Source of the DNA: an uncultured Flammeovirgaceae bacterium | GTDB lineage: Bacteria; Bacteroidota; Bacteroidia; Cytophagales; Cyclobacteriaceae | Direction: 5' to 3' | NCBI GenBank assembly: GCA_946886805.1 | Contig: CAMPJM010000193.1 | Coordinates: 1-7,349 of the forward strand | DNA length: 7,349 nucleotides | Shown here: positions 1 through 5,856 of the stretch, piece by piece | Layout of the letters: each line of letters begins with the position of its first letter | Numbering within the stretch: the first letter of the stretch is position 1 | The notes under the pieces: model-generated | Databases searched by the model: none | What the model was told of the DNA's origin: nothing | Seen by the model: only the letters and a program-made list of their open reading frames with translations | Position numbers and translations under genes: made by a program

Positions 1-18
1 TTTTTTTATACCTTTTCC

Positions 19-804
19 CTACATCAGAAGTGATACGCCCACCTCAGCTCTTCTCTTTACCACTTCCTGTGTATTTTCATCTATCATAATTCTCTTTATT
101 TCATTTATAGCATTCTTCTCATCTATATTGACCAAAAGGTCAATTAAAGCGATTTGAATTATAGGATGGTCCTGAATTTCAAGAGATTGGATCAGGGATT
201 TTCTTACATCATTGCGGCCGGTGTAATGAGATAATGCTTCAACAGCCGCCAGTCGTACATTTATATTATCGTCATAATTCATCGTTCTTATCAGTGCCAA
301 GGCTATTTCTTGGTTTATATCTTTCATTTCAAGGCTTTCATTTATTGCGAGAATTCTTTCGCTGGCAGATGACTCGTTGTTTAGTCCGGTCAGGATTATC
401 TGGCTTTTGCCGTCGTTTAAAGTTGTGTTAGAAACCACCTCTGTTGTTGATTCCTTCCCATTATCTACCATTAGGCCACCGGCAAAACCTAAAACCAAAA
501 GTGCCAGACCAGCTGCGTATCGTAACCAGGGTGGGGAAGAAGCACTTTTTGAAATTGGGACAACATGAGCGTTTTTATTTTCCTGCACATCTTCCATCCC
601 TGCGAAAAGGGTTTCATCGTCTAATATTTCGCTTGGTTTCTTGTTTTTCCATTTATTGAAAAATTGAAAATGCTGTGTATAGGATTGCAATTCTTCAGAA
701 ACCTCTGGTGCAGAAAAATATGCTTTCAATATTTCTTCTTCTTCCAGAGAGGTTTCGCCCTCAAAATATTTATCGATTAAAGCTTTTATTTTATCTGTTT
801 TCAT
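19..804 (-). CDS. Membrane-anchored HEAT-repeat protein, probable anti-sigma factor partner of the ECF sigma gene
   Basis: The 261-residue protein has a cytosolic N-terminal helical part (about 1-75, beginning MKTDKIKALIDKYFEGETSL) of the kind seen in Bacteroidota anti-sigma proteins. One membrane segment lies at about 94-113 (WLRYAAGLALLVLGFAGG), then a polar linker, then three HEAT-like helical repeats at about 164-261 (for example INVRLAAVEALSHY). With the N-terminus inside, the HEAT part would be periplasmic and could act as a sensor or protein-binding domain; that is inference. The ATG lies inside the end of the sigma gene, with a 14-nt overlap, so translation is probably coupled and the pair forms one operon. 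There is no recognisable zinc-type HxxxCxxC anti-sigma motif. After the TAG stop the last 18 bases read GGAAAAGGTATAAAAAAA on this strand, a purine-rich run that could precede a further cistron outside the window. I am confident the gene is real and less so about the anti-sigma role. Confidence 0.85.
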   Translation of the reverse strand: MKTDKIKALIDKYFEGETSLEEEEILKAYFSAPEVSEELQSYTQHFQFFNKWKNKKPSEILDDETLFAGMEDVQENKNAHVVPISKSASSPPWLRYAAGLALLVLGFAGGLMVDNGKESTTEVVSNTTLNDGKSQIILTGLNNESSASERILAINESLEMKDINQEIALALIRTMNYDDNINVRLAAVEALSHYTGRNDVRKSLIQSLEIQDHPIIQIALIDLLVNIDEKNAINEIKRIMIDENTQEVVKRRAEVGVSLLM

Positions 805-1303
805 AATCGTTCAGTTTTAAATAGAGAACCCTTGCACTTTTTCTTGCTCTTGATAAGGTTACCCTTAGGACATTAAGACTCAATCCCGTTATTTCTTCCA
901 TTTCTTCAAAAGAATATCCGTTCACATCTCTCAGAAAAATTATCAATTTTTGCTGTTCTGGAAGTTTATCCAGGATATTTTGCATCTGAGCTGCGCTATC
1001 TTCAATTTCTAATCTTTTGTATGGGTTTGCTTCCTGATACTCGAGATAGTACTCGTGTTTTTCTATTGGCCTAGTTCTTTTTATGGCTTTCAATTTGTCC
1101 AGACATAAATTTTTGGTGATCCTAACAGCATAAGCTTCAATGTTTATCACTTCCGATAACTTATGCCGATTTTCCCACAATTTTAGAAATACCTCTTGTA
1201 ATGCATCATTTGACTCTTCTTTGCTTTTGAGTAAGATCATGGCCAGGCCAAAGACTTTCTCCTTTACCGGAAGTACAAGGCTTTTAAACTCGTTTATATC
1301 CAT
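791..1303 (-). CDS. ECF-type RNA polymerase sigma-70 factor
   Basis: This 170-residue protein has the two-domain ECF architecture: sigma region 2 at about 8-75, with DALQEVFLKLWENR and the -10-recognition helix IEAYAVRITKNLCLDKLK, and region 4 at about 106-160, with LPEQQKLIIFLRDVNGYSFE and the helix-turn-helix ending SLNVLRVTLSRARKSAR. No region 1 or 3 is present. It should direct core RNA polymerase to a small regulon, held inactive by the membrane protein encoded immediately downstream. The ATG start is preceded by the AT-rich leader TATATAAAGAAT without a Shine-Dalgarno sequence, which is normal in Bacteroidota. The coding end overlaps the next start by 14 nt. The gene is divergent from the SPFH gene across a 348-bp gap. 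The target promoters cannot be read from the window. Length and motifs are typical of the family. Confidence 0.95.
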   Translation of the reverse strand: MDINEFKSLVLPVKEKVFGLAMILLKSKEESNDALQEVFLKLWENRHKLSEVINIEAYAVRITKNLCLDKLKAIKRTRPIEKHEYYLEYQEANPYKRLEIEDSAAQMQNILDKLPEQQKLIIFLRDVNGYSFEEMEEITGLSLNVLRVTLSRARKSARVLYLKLNDYENR

Positions 1304-1445
1304 ATTCTTTATATAGACTTTAATAAAGAAAAAACATTACAGCCAATTTTGCTTTTTTTTGAAAATATATTGCAAGGTCTGTTGCTATAAGCATTAATTT
1401 TTCTGATTTAAAATTATTAGGTGTCAGGCTTTGGTGAATTTTGCT

Positions 1446-1571
1446 ATGACGCAACAAGAAACACTACTAAACCAGCTTAGGGAAGGAAAGTACAGCGACC
1501 CGGTAATTAGACATTATCTTTTTGTGCTTTTGCTCCGGAAAACTGCTGGAAAGTTCAGTCCGAAAGTTTAA
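1446..1571 (+). CDS. Possible 41-residue small protein or remnant N-terminus
   Basis: An ATG opens a 41-codon frame ending in TAA. The peptide begins MTQQETLLNQLREGKYSDPV, continues through a hydrophobic stretch YLFVLLL and ends KFSPKV. The composition looks protein-like rather than random, but it matches no family I recognise. It has no Shine-Dalgarno sequence and no clear promoter. A second frame, open from 1511 and in phase with the SPFH gene, overlaps its 3' half, so this could be the intact front of a frameshift-broken small gene rather than a functional one. A chance ORF of this length is also possible in this amount of sequence. Confidence 0.3.
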   Translation: MTQQETLLNQLREGKYSDPVIRHYLFVLLLRKTAGKFSPKV

Positions 1572-1614
1572 AAGCGAACCTCCTCAAGCTCCGGTTTTAT
1601 GAACCTTCTCCATA

Positions 1615-1622
1615 TAAGTTTG
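1615..1622 (+). promoter_or_regulatory. Candidate Bacteroidota -7 box (TAAGTTTG) for the SPFH gene
   Basis: TAAGTTTG matches the Bacteroidota primary-sigma -7 consensus TAnnTTTG exactly. It lies 29 nt before the ATG at 1652, which implies a short AT-rich leader. The -33 element is weak: only GGTTTTAT around 1593-1600 falls in a suitable place, with no clear TTG. The position fits well, but an eight-base match with two free positions can occur by chance. Confidence 0.45.
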
Positions 1623-1651
1623 TATATTACAGCTTTAATAAAAACTTAATT

Positions 1652-2470
1652 ATGGACAATAAAAAATTTGTACCCGCAGTATTGATTGCGGTCGTTTCTC
1701 TATTGGTAATCATTTATCTTTCTTCCAGTATATTTATCACCATTGAATCCGGGGAGGCAGGTGTATTATACGAAAAGTTCGGCGAGGGAACCGTTACCGA
1801 TCGATATTATGATGAGGGATTTCATGTAATAGCCCCGTGGAATTCGATGATTATTTACAACGTGAGAACCCAGGAAGTGAAGGAGGTAATGGAGGTCCTA
1901 TCCAAAAACGGGTTGTCAATAAAACTTGAACTTTCCCTGCGGTACTCCCCACAGGTAGATAAATTGGGACTTATACACCAGGAGTTGGGCGAAAGCTATG
2001 CCGAAAAGGTTGTATTTCCCGAGATCAGGTCTTCTGCCAGAAAAGTAATCGGCAGTTTTGATCCTGAGGAGCTTTACTCGACTAAAAGAGATTTTATTCA
2101 GGAAGCAATCTTTAAAGAAACGAAGGAAAATGTTGAGAAAAGCTATATAAAGTTAGATGCAATTCTAATAAGAGGAGTGGAGCTTCCTGCTACCATTAAG
2201 ACTGCTATTGAAAACAAGCTCAAGCAAGAACAGGAATCTAAAGAATATGAGTTCAGGCTTGAAAAAGAAACCAAAGAAGCGGAAAGAAAAAGAATAGAGG
2301 CAAAAGGGATAAAAGACTTTCAGGACATAGTTTCGGAAGGTATCTCGGAAAAGCTCCTTAAGTGGAAAGGAATTGAAGCTACTCTGGAACTGGCAAAATC
2401 TACTAACACAAAAGTAGTGGTAATAGGACAGGGAGATGATGGATTGCCTATAATTTTAGGAGGGAATTAA
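1652..2470 (+). CDS. SPFH/prohibitin-family membrane protein
   Basis: The 272-residue protein has one N-terminal membrane anchor (about 8-27, VPAVLIAVVSLLVIIYLSSS). A SPFH (band 7/PHB) domain follows at about 28-185, starting with the characteristic IESGEAGVLYEKFGEGTV and DEGFHVIAPWNS, with conserved features LSLRYSP and FPEIRSSARKVIG. A charged coiled-coil segment (about 186-222, rich in K, E and R) and the prohibitin-like C-terminal strand VVVIGQGDDGLPIILGG complete it. Family members form ring- or cage-shaped oligomers that organise membrane microdomains and restrain membrane proteases such as FtsH; that role is family knowledge, not shown here. Full-length for bacterial prohibitin-like proteins. 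No nfeD or protease gene is adjacent. The ATG is the first start available in the frame although the frame is open upstream to 1511. It appears monocistronic, ending before a strong terminator. Confidence 0.93.
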   Translation: MDNKKFVPAVLIAVVSLLVIIYLSSSIFITIESGEAGVLYEKFGEGTVTDRYYDEGFHVIAPWNSMIIYNVRTQEVKEVMEVLSKNGLSIKLELSLRYSPQVDKLGLIHQELGESYAEKVVFPEIRSSARKVIGSFDPEELYSTKRDFIQEAIFKETKENVEKSYIKLDAILIRGVELPATIKTAIENKLKQEQESKEYEFRLEKETKEAERKRIEAKGIKDFQDIVSEGISEKLLKWKGIEATLELAKSTNTKVVVIGQGDDGLPIILGGN

Positions 2471-2561
2471 TCAGCATATAAAAAGCATTTAAAGTACGAG
2501 GGGAAGTTTATATTAAACCGGAAAGTTAATAATAAGGTAGAATGACCTTTCCTAGGAATTG

Positions 2562-2597
2562 AAAAGGCAGACCGAAGATAGTTCAGTCTGCCTTTTT
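2562..2597. terminator. Strong bidirectional intrinsic terminator
   Basis: AAAAGGCAGAC (2562-2572) pairs perfectly with GTCTGCCTTTT (2586-2596), and an inner GAA/TTC extension continues the stem across one mismatch to a five-base loop. A T-run follows on the plus strand, and the A-run on the 5' side gives a T-run on the minus strand. It sits 91 nt past the SPFH stop and 92 nt past the DUF2236 stop, so it serves both convergent genes. Confidence 0.92.
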
Positions 2598-2689
2598 GCT
2601 ATGATTGGATTAAAACCTATTAAAGAATATCTCTGGGGGCCAGCAATTTTTTTTTCAAGCAAACTTTCAATAGACCTGTAAAATAATCT

Positions 2690-3775
2690 TCAATCCCTCA
2701 ACTCTTTGAGAATTCGAAAAGGTTTTAACTGGATACCAGCATTTTCAAGCTTTTGCCTTTGGCTTTCGTATGATGCCAAGCTTTCCAGGTAAGCATTGTC
2801 GTTGACCTTCAAAGATTTAAGGCCATTCATGATTTTGACAAACCATATCAAAGATTTCCCTTTTCCATTTTCTTTTACTCCCAAATTGTCCGCAACTTCC
2901 TCACCCAATAAATGATGCATCACCGCTTCAATAGGCACCTTACCTTTTGTCTCAGACATCATATGGTTGATGAGCGTTCGGGTAAGGCTTTTTCCTTCTT
3001 CGGTTGGACAAAATCCTCTGCCGCTGATTTGTTTCTCAAGAAAAAAGGCCTCCCTGTTGTTTGCAGGCAACAGCTCCCTTTGAACACCCAGATTATAGCC
3101 GATAGCGTTCCAAAGTTGAATAAAATCATGCGCTTGTTCTGGCGAAATATTGTGCCCCAATTTTCGTAACCCCCTAATGGCGATCAACGAAAACGAAAGA
3201 TTTGTCCCTGCCATATCTTCTTGATTAATTGGCATCCCCCATTTTCTATCCCAAAGCTTTGAATGCAAGATATGGTACCTGATGGCAGCATGCATTAGCC
3301 TCACTTTTGCAATAGACCTAAAAGCTTTGCCCTCAGGATCAAATGCCTGTGGATGGCAGACATCAAGTACAAAAGCTGCTGTTTCTAATAAGCGCTTGGC
3401 GGGATTATTCCTAATTCTTTCTGACAAATACAGCACTTGGACACCGTGACCAGATGCATAACAATAGGGCAAAGACAATAGCCCCAACATGGTCATAAGA
3501 TCAGGTGCATGCTTCTGAAATACCTTTGAGCCAGGTTGTGCGTGCTTTATAAATGCATCGTCTATGTGCTCCAACGATCGAAAATATTCCTTTAATAGCG
3601 GAGGGAATTCAGCAGGGATGGCCTGATGGTTATAAATCAAATTTGCATACGACTGTTCCACCATGGGATTAAAACCCTTTTGGAACAATTCTTTTACAAT
3701 GTCGTCTGCGAAAGGATCCATAGCCTCTCGCATGGAATTTAGATAATGATCCTGGTAGTATGAAAAATTCGACAT
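2690..3775 (-). CDS. DUF2236 (MpaB/Lcp superfamily) putative haem-dependent oxygenase
   Basis: The 361-residue protein shows the DUF2236 pattern: helical PDLMTMLGLLSLPYCYASGH (91-110), then FRSIAKVRLMHAAIRYHI (152-169), then GMPINQEDMAGTNLSFS (180-196) followed by GLRKLG. The family includes the fungal MpaB oxygenase, which cleaves a farnesyl side chain, and the latex-clearing protein Lcp, a b-type haem protein that cleaves the C=C bonds of polyisoprene. His162 in RLMHAAIR aligns by motif with the conserved histidine region and is the candidate axial haem ligand; the substrate is unknown. There is no signal peptide, and no clear membrane helix apart from the hydrophobic 91-110 stretch. The gene follows the desaturase with a 75-bp gap on the same strand, suggesting co-expression and a lipid or hydrophobic alkene substrate. 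The start has no Shine-Dalgarno sequence. An operator-like palindrome lies just upstream. Confidence 0.85.
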   Translation of the reverse strand: MSNFSYYQDHYLNSMREAMDPFADDIVKELFQKGFNPMVEQSYANLIYNHQAIPAEFPPLLKEYFRSLEHIDDAFIKHAQPGSKVFQKHAPDLMTMLGLLSLPYCYASGHGVQVLYLSERIRNNPAKRLLETAAFVLDVCHPQAFDPEGKAFRSIAKVRLMHAAIRYHILHSKLWDRKWGMPINQEDMAGTNLSFSLIAIRGLRKLGHNISPEQAHDFIQLWNAIGYNLGVQRELLPANNREAFFLEKQISGRGFCPTEEGKSLTRTLINHMMSETKGKVPIEAVMHHLLGEEVADNLGVKENGKGKSLIWFVKIMNGLKSLKVNDNAYLESLASYESQRQKLENAGIQLKPFRILKELRD

Positions 3776-3782
3776 CGAAGCA

Positions 3783-3806
3783 TTAACACGAAAAGTGTTC
3801 TGTTAA
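3783..3806. promoter_or_regulatory. Overlapping dyads immediately before the DUF2236 start
   Basis: Two alternative inverted repeats overlap here: AACAC/GTGTT (3785-3789 with 3795-3799) and TTAACA/TGTTAA (3783-3788 with 3801-3806). In the minus-strand transcript they would lie within about 30 nt before the ATG at 3775 and could form a leader hairpin that competes with ribosome access, or a repressor site in DNA. Short stems make this tentative. Confidence 0.35.
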
Positions 3807-3824
3807 TTCTCTTTTACGAGTTTT

Positions 3825-3838
3825 TATAAACGTTTATA
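3825..3838. promoter_or_regulatory. Perfect 14-bp palindrome TATAAACGTTTATA, candidate operator
   Basis: TATAAACGTTTATA is a perfect dyad in the 75-bp gap between the desaturase stop and the DUF2236 start, 50-63 bp upstream of the latter. Its AT-rich arms around a central CG resemble binding sites of dimeric helix-turn-helix regulators. It has no loop, so it is unlikely to be a terminator. It would let the downstream gene be controlled separately from the desaturase. The regulator is not identifiable here. Confidence 0.45.
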
Positions 3839-3850
3839 CGTCTTGGGATT

Positions 3851-4966
3851 TTATTGTACAATAACTGGAGCAGGAACTGGTCCTTCTAACGTTCCTCTCC
3901 CCATTCGTTTTAGCACCAAGTAATGAGATTTCAAGGCAGCAAAAAAGCTTTTATTTTCATGATAAGGCAAATTAAATTCTAGCGTTGTCTTTTTGACAAT
4001 ATCAGAGATGGACGTGTAGTGAACATGACATACTTTAGGGAAGAGATGATGTTCAATTTGAAGGTTTAACCCTCCACAAAAGAAATTAACCACCCTGCTT
4101 TTTGTTGAGAAATTAGCCGTAGTTCGCATTTGATGTGCAGCCCATGCTTCCATAATGTTCCCTTTAACGTCCGGTTTGGGGAAATTGGTCGCTTCTACTA
4201 CATGTGCTAGTTGAAAAACCAGTCCCATCACCAATCCTTCGGCAACGTTCATCGCTAAATAGCCAATCAGAAACTGCCACCACGCAAGATCGAATACCAT
4301 CAGGGGAACTACAATAAAAGTGATATAATAAACCGCTTTAAAGAAGAAAAGATTAAAATATTCGATTTTAGGATGCTTATTAATATGGTTGCCGACCTTC
4401 TTTTGAAAAAACTTTACATAATCCTTCCTGAAAAACCAGGATAAGGAAGCCAGGCCATAAAGAAAGAATGCATAGATATGCTGATAGCGTTGTATTTTGT
4501 AAACTTTATCTTCTTCAGCAACCCTGATCAAACCCGGAGCTATTTCAATGTCCTCATCATGCCCTGGAATATTGGTATAGGTATGATGCACAATATTATG
4601 GGTTATGCCCCATACATAAGTATTGGCACCAATAAAATTGAAGATCAAGCCCAGCCCTTTATTTATTTTGGGATTAGCAGAATAAGACCCGTGCAGCGCG
4701 TCGTGGCAGACATTGAATCCTATAAAGGCCATAGTCATTCCTAGTAAAATGGCCATGAGCAACATGATTGCTGGAGGAAAAACCCCGGTTAATATGAGTG
4801 TGTATAGTGCCACCATGGCACCCAAAAAAAAGATTGTCTTTGCCACCATCTCACGATTGGCGAATTTTGTAATGTTGTTTTCGATAAAATAATTATCCAC
4901 ACGTTTCCTTACTGTTGCAAAGAATTCCGAGCGTTCTTCATCGATAAATTTTACTTTCTGAGTCAT
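3851..4966 (-). CDS. Membrane fatty-acid desaturase (acyl-CoA/acyl-lipid, three-histidine-box family)
   Basis: The 371-residue protein carries all di-iron histidine boxes: H88DALH92, H123NIVHH128 and Q303IEHH307. The glutamine in the third box is the form typical of the linoleoyl-CoA/front-end-like desaturase group. Further conserved residues are His255 in FQLAHVVE and His278 in AWAAHQMRTTANF. Hydrophobic segments lie at about 45-83 (two helices), 105-120, 164-178 and 208-250, consistent with a four-helix inner-membrane enzyme with its active site facing the cytoplasm. It should insert a cis double bond into a membrane or CoA-linked acyl chain using O2 and electrons. It lacks a fused cytochrome b5 domain, so a separate electron donor is needed. 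Regiospecificity cannot be read from sequence. The start has an AT-rich leader with no Shine-Dalgarno sequence. It is followed by the DUF2236 gene in the same direction. Confidence 0.95.
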   Translation of the reverse strand: MTQKVKFIDEERSEFFATVRKRVDNYFIENNITKFANREMVAKTIFFLGAMVALYTLILTGVFPPAIMLLMAILLGMTMAFIGFNVCHDALHGSYSANPKINKGLGLIFNFIGANTYVWGITHNIVHHTYTNIPGHDEDIEIAPGLIRVAEEDKVYKIQRYQHIYAFFLYGLASLSWFFRKDYVKFFQKKVGNHINKHPKIEYFNLFFFKAVYYITFIVVPLMVFDLAWWQFLIGYLAMNVAEGLVMGLVFQLAHVVEATNFPKPDVKGNIMEAWAAHQMRTTANFSTKSRVVNFFCGGLNLQIEHHLFPKVCHVHYTSISDIVKKTTLEFNLPYHENKSFFAALKSHYLVLKRMGRGTLEGPVPAPVIVQ

Positions 4967-4980
4967 ATGTTTCTAATATT

Positions 4981-5004
4981 AAAAAAGGCGATGATTCTCA
5001 CGCC
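4981..5004 (-). terminator. Hairpin plus T-run in the desaturase leader (attenuator-like)
   Basis: On the minus strand GGCGTGA pairs with TCA(T)CGCC around a GAA loop, with one bulged T, and is followed directly by TTTTTT. The T-run ends 14 nt before the desaturase ATG. This is the shape of an intrinsic terminator, but it lies between the promoter side and the start codon of the gene, so it would act as an attenuator or as a leader structure controlling translation. The stem is short and not very stable, so its activity is uncertain. Confidence 0.4.
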
Positions 5005-5081
5005 ATTCTATGTAGCAGTAACATCTTGTTTTTATGATGTTGTGGCTAAACAAGACACAGAAATTCTGCGTCTTTTGATAT

Positions 5082-5102
5082 TATTACCTGTATATTACCT
5101 GT
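5082..5102 (-). promoter_or_regulatory. Two copies of ACAGGTAATA at 11-bp spacing, candidate activator site for the desaturase
   Basis: TATTACCTGT occurs at 5082-5091 and again at 5093-5102, an exact 10-base direct repeat with one base between. Read towards the desaturase the unit is ACAGGTAATA. It lies 116-136 bp upstream of the desaturase ATG. Direct repeats with an 11-bp period place both half-sites on the same DNA face, the arrangement used by OmpR/PhoB-type response regulators. The regulator itself is not in the window. Confidence 0.5.
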
Positions 5103-5377
5103 CTTATTCTTGTTGAAAAGGGGAGATGCCTTTAATGTACAAAGAGCGCCATCGCTAAAAATTTCCTAAGAAGTCAATGACAAAGAAGCTTTAAAGATAA
5201 CTGTAATTATAACCGTATAACAAGAGACGGATTAAAAATAGTTCAAAAGAGAAATGCGGAGGTGTCTCTTGGCTTAATAGAATAGCCTGGAGTGAGAAGG
5301 GATTGTGGTCTTAACTAAAGAGTACCTCCAAAAAATCTCATCTCTAACCTCTGGCTACAAATTATCTGCCAGACGAC

Positions 5378-5551
5378 CTAGAGCCCCTGCCACAATGCAG
5401 TTTTCGTGACCCTCGTGCCGGGTGGCCTCGTTTTTGGATTTACTTTATCCCGAAGAATTTCGGGGAACCCGATTTCATCCGCACGGTGCTCCGCTGACCC
5501 AAAGATTAAATCAAAGGTTGAAAATCCATAAATTGGGTCGAAAAGCGTGCT
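5378..5551 (-). pseudogene. ATG-less 57-codon open frame in a GC-rich repeat-like element
   Basis: On the minus strand a frame is open for 57 codons and ends at TAG (5378-5380). It contains no ATG and no plausible early alternative start; a TGA lies immediately before it. The peptide looks protein-like, with FDPIYGFSTFDLIFGSAEHR, then ADEIGFPEILRDK, and a C-terminal TRPPGTRVTKTALWQGL. I recognise no domain. The segment coincides with the GC-rich part of an otherwise AT-rich spacer and contains several inverted repeats, including the hairpin CCCGAA-GAAT-TTCGGG (5449-5464). It may be the decayed 3' end of a gene, or a dispersed intergenic repeat whose frame is incidentally open. I favour a dispersed repeat, but copy number cannot be seen from one window. 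Confidence 0.4.
5481..5550. repeat. Nested inverted repeats within the GC-rich element
   Basis: GCACG (5481-5485) pairs with CGTGC (5546-5550), and inside it GACCCAA (5496-5502) pairs perfectly with TTGGGTC (5533-5539), leaving a 30-nt AT-rich loop. GCACGGTGC at 5481-5489 is itself a dyad. Together with the neighbouring hairpin at 5449-5464 this suggests a structured repeat or RNA. Each stem is short, and only the combination is notable. Confidence 0.4.
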
Positions 5552-5856
5552 TCAGAGGAAGTAATAGCTCAGCGCTCTGTCGCATCTTTTTTTGACATCC
5601 TTGGTGGAAAAGCCTTTAATGTTGATTATCGTTAGATGCCATTTGTGTTCATTTAGGCTTAATCAACCTTTTGTGCAAACGCTTTCTGGAATTGTTGCTT
5701 GACCCTCTGTTTATAGACTGTCCAAAAAATCCGTGCATAATGCAAAGCTCCCCAGAAATTTTACTTGATCTACAGAAAACATTTTCCTTAGCAGAGTACC
5801 ACTTCTATCCTGGCCTACGTTGTGTTTAATTATTCTTTGCCTTAGATTCAAAAACG

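Larger units (their letters stand above)
1304..1651. other. Divergent intergenic region between the sigma operon and the SPFH gene
   Basis: This 348-bp gap must hold the promoter of the minus-strand sigma operon and that of the plus-strand SPFH gene. The sigma-proximal part (about 1310-1430) is very AT-rich, with an eight-T run near 1353. I could not identify a convincing -33/-7 pair for the sigma gene. The rest carries a doubtful small ORF (1446-1571) and the SPFH promoter candidate, both listed separately. No RNA gene or strong terminator was seen. Confidence 0.7.
4967..5856. other. 890-bp gene-poor region upstream of the desaturase
   Basis: No convincing protein gene lies between the DUF6644 stop and the desaturase start. 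The desaturase-proximal part (4967-5110) holds a leader hairpin and an 11-bp-period direct repeat. From about 5150 to 5260 the DNA is AT-rich (33 G+C in 110 bases by hand count, 5151-5260), then becomes GC-rich (60 of 110 over 5391-5500) in a repeat-like element. The stretch 5600-5856 returns to AT-rich sequence with only weak inverted repeats (for example GTTGATTA at 5621-5628 with TAATCAAC at 5660-5667). No clear intrinsic terminator for the DUF6644 gene was found. Confidence 0.7.

Noticed and set aside
234..659. Plus-strand ORFs of 63-71 residues antisense to the HEAT-repeat gene
   Set aside because: They lie wholly inside a well-supported gene on the other strand and have no family-like motifs; shadows of the real frame.
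2912..3169. 85-residue plus-strand ORF
   Set aside because: Antisense shadow within the DUF2236 gene, with low-complexity, unconvincing protein sequence.
4478..4744. 88-residue plus-strand ORF
   Set aside because: Antisense shadow of the desaturase histidine-box region.
4991..5116. 41-codon plus-strand ORF starting MILTPFYVAVTSC
   Set aside because: It covers the desaturase leader in antisense, includes the direct repeat, lacks any promoter or ribosome-site signal and resembles no family; most likely chance.
5221..5271. Inverted repeat CAAGAGAC / GTCTCTTG with a 35-nt loop
   Set aside because: An 8-bp repeat at this spacing is expected several times by chance in 7 kb; no T-run or other context supports it.
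5734..5744. TGCATAATGCA dyad followed on the minus strand by a T-run, considered as the DUF6644 terminator
   Set aside because: The stem is only four pairs with a three-base loop and the T-run is displaced, so it is too weak to call.
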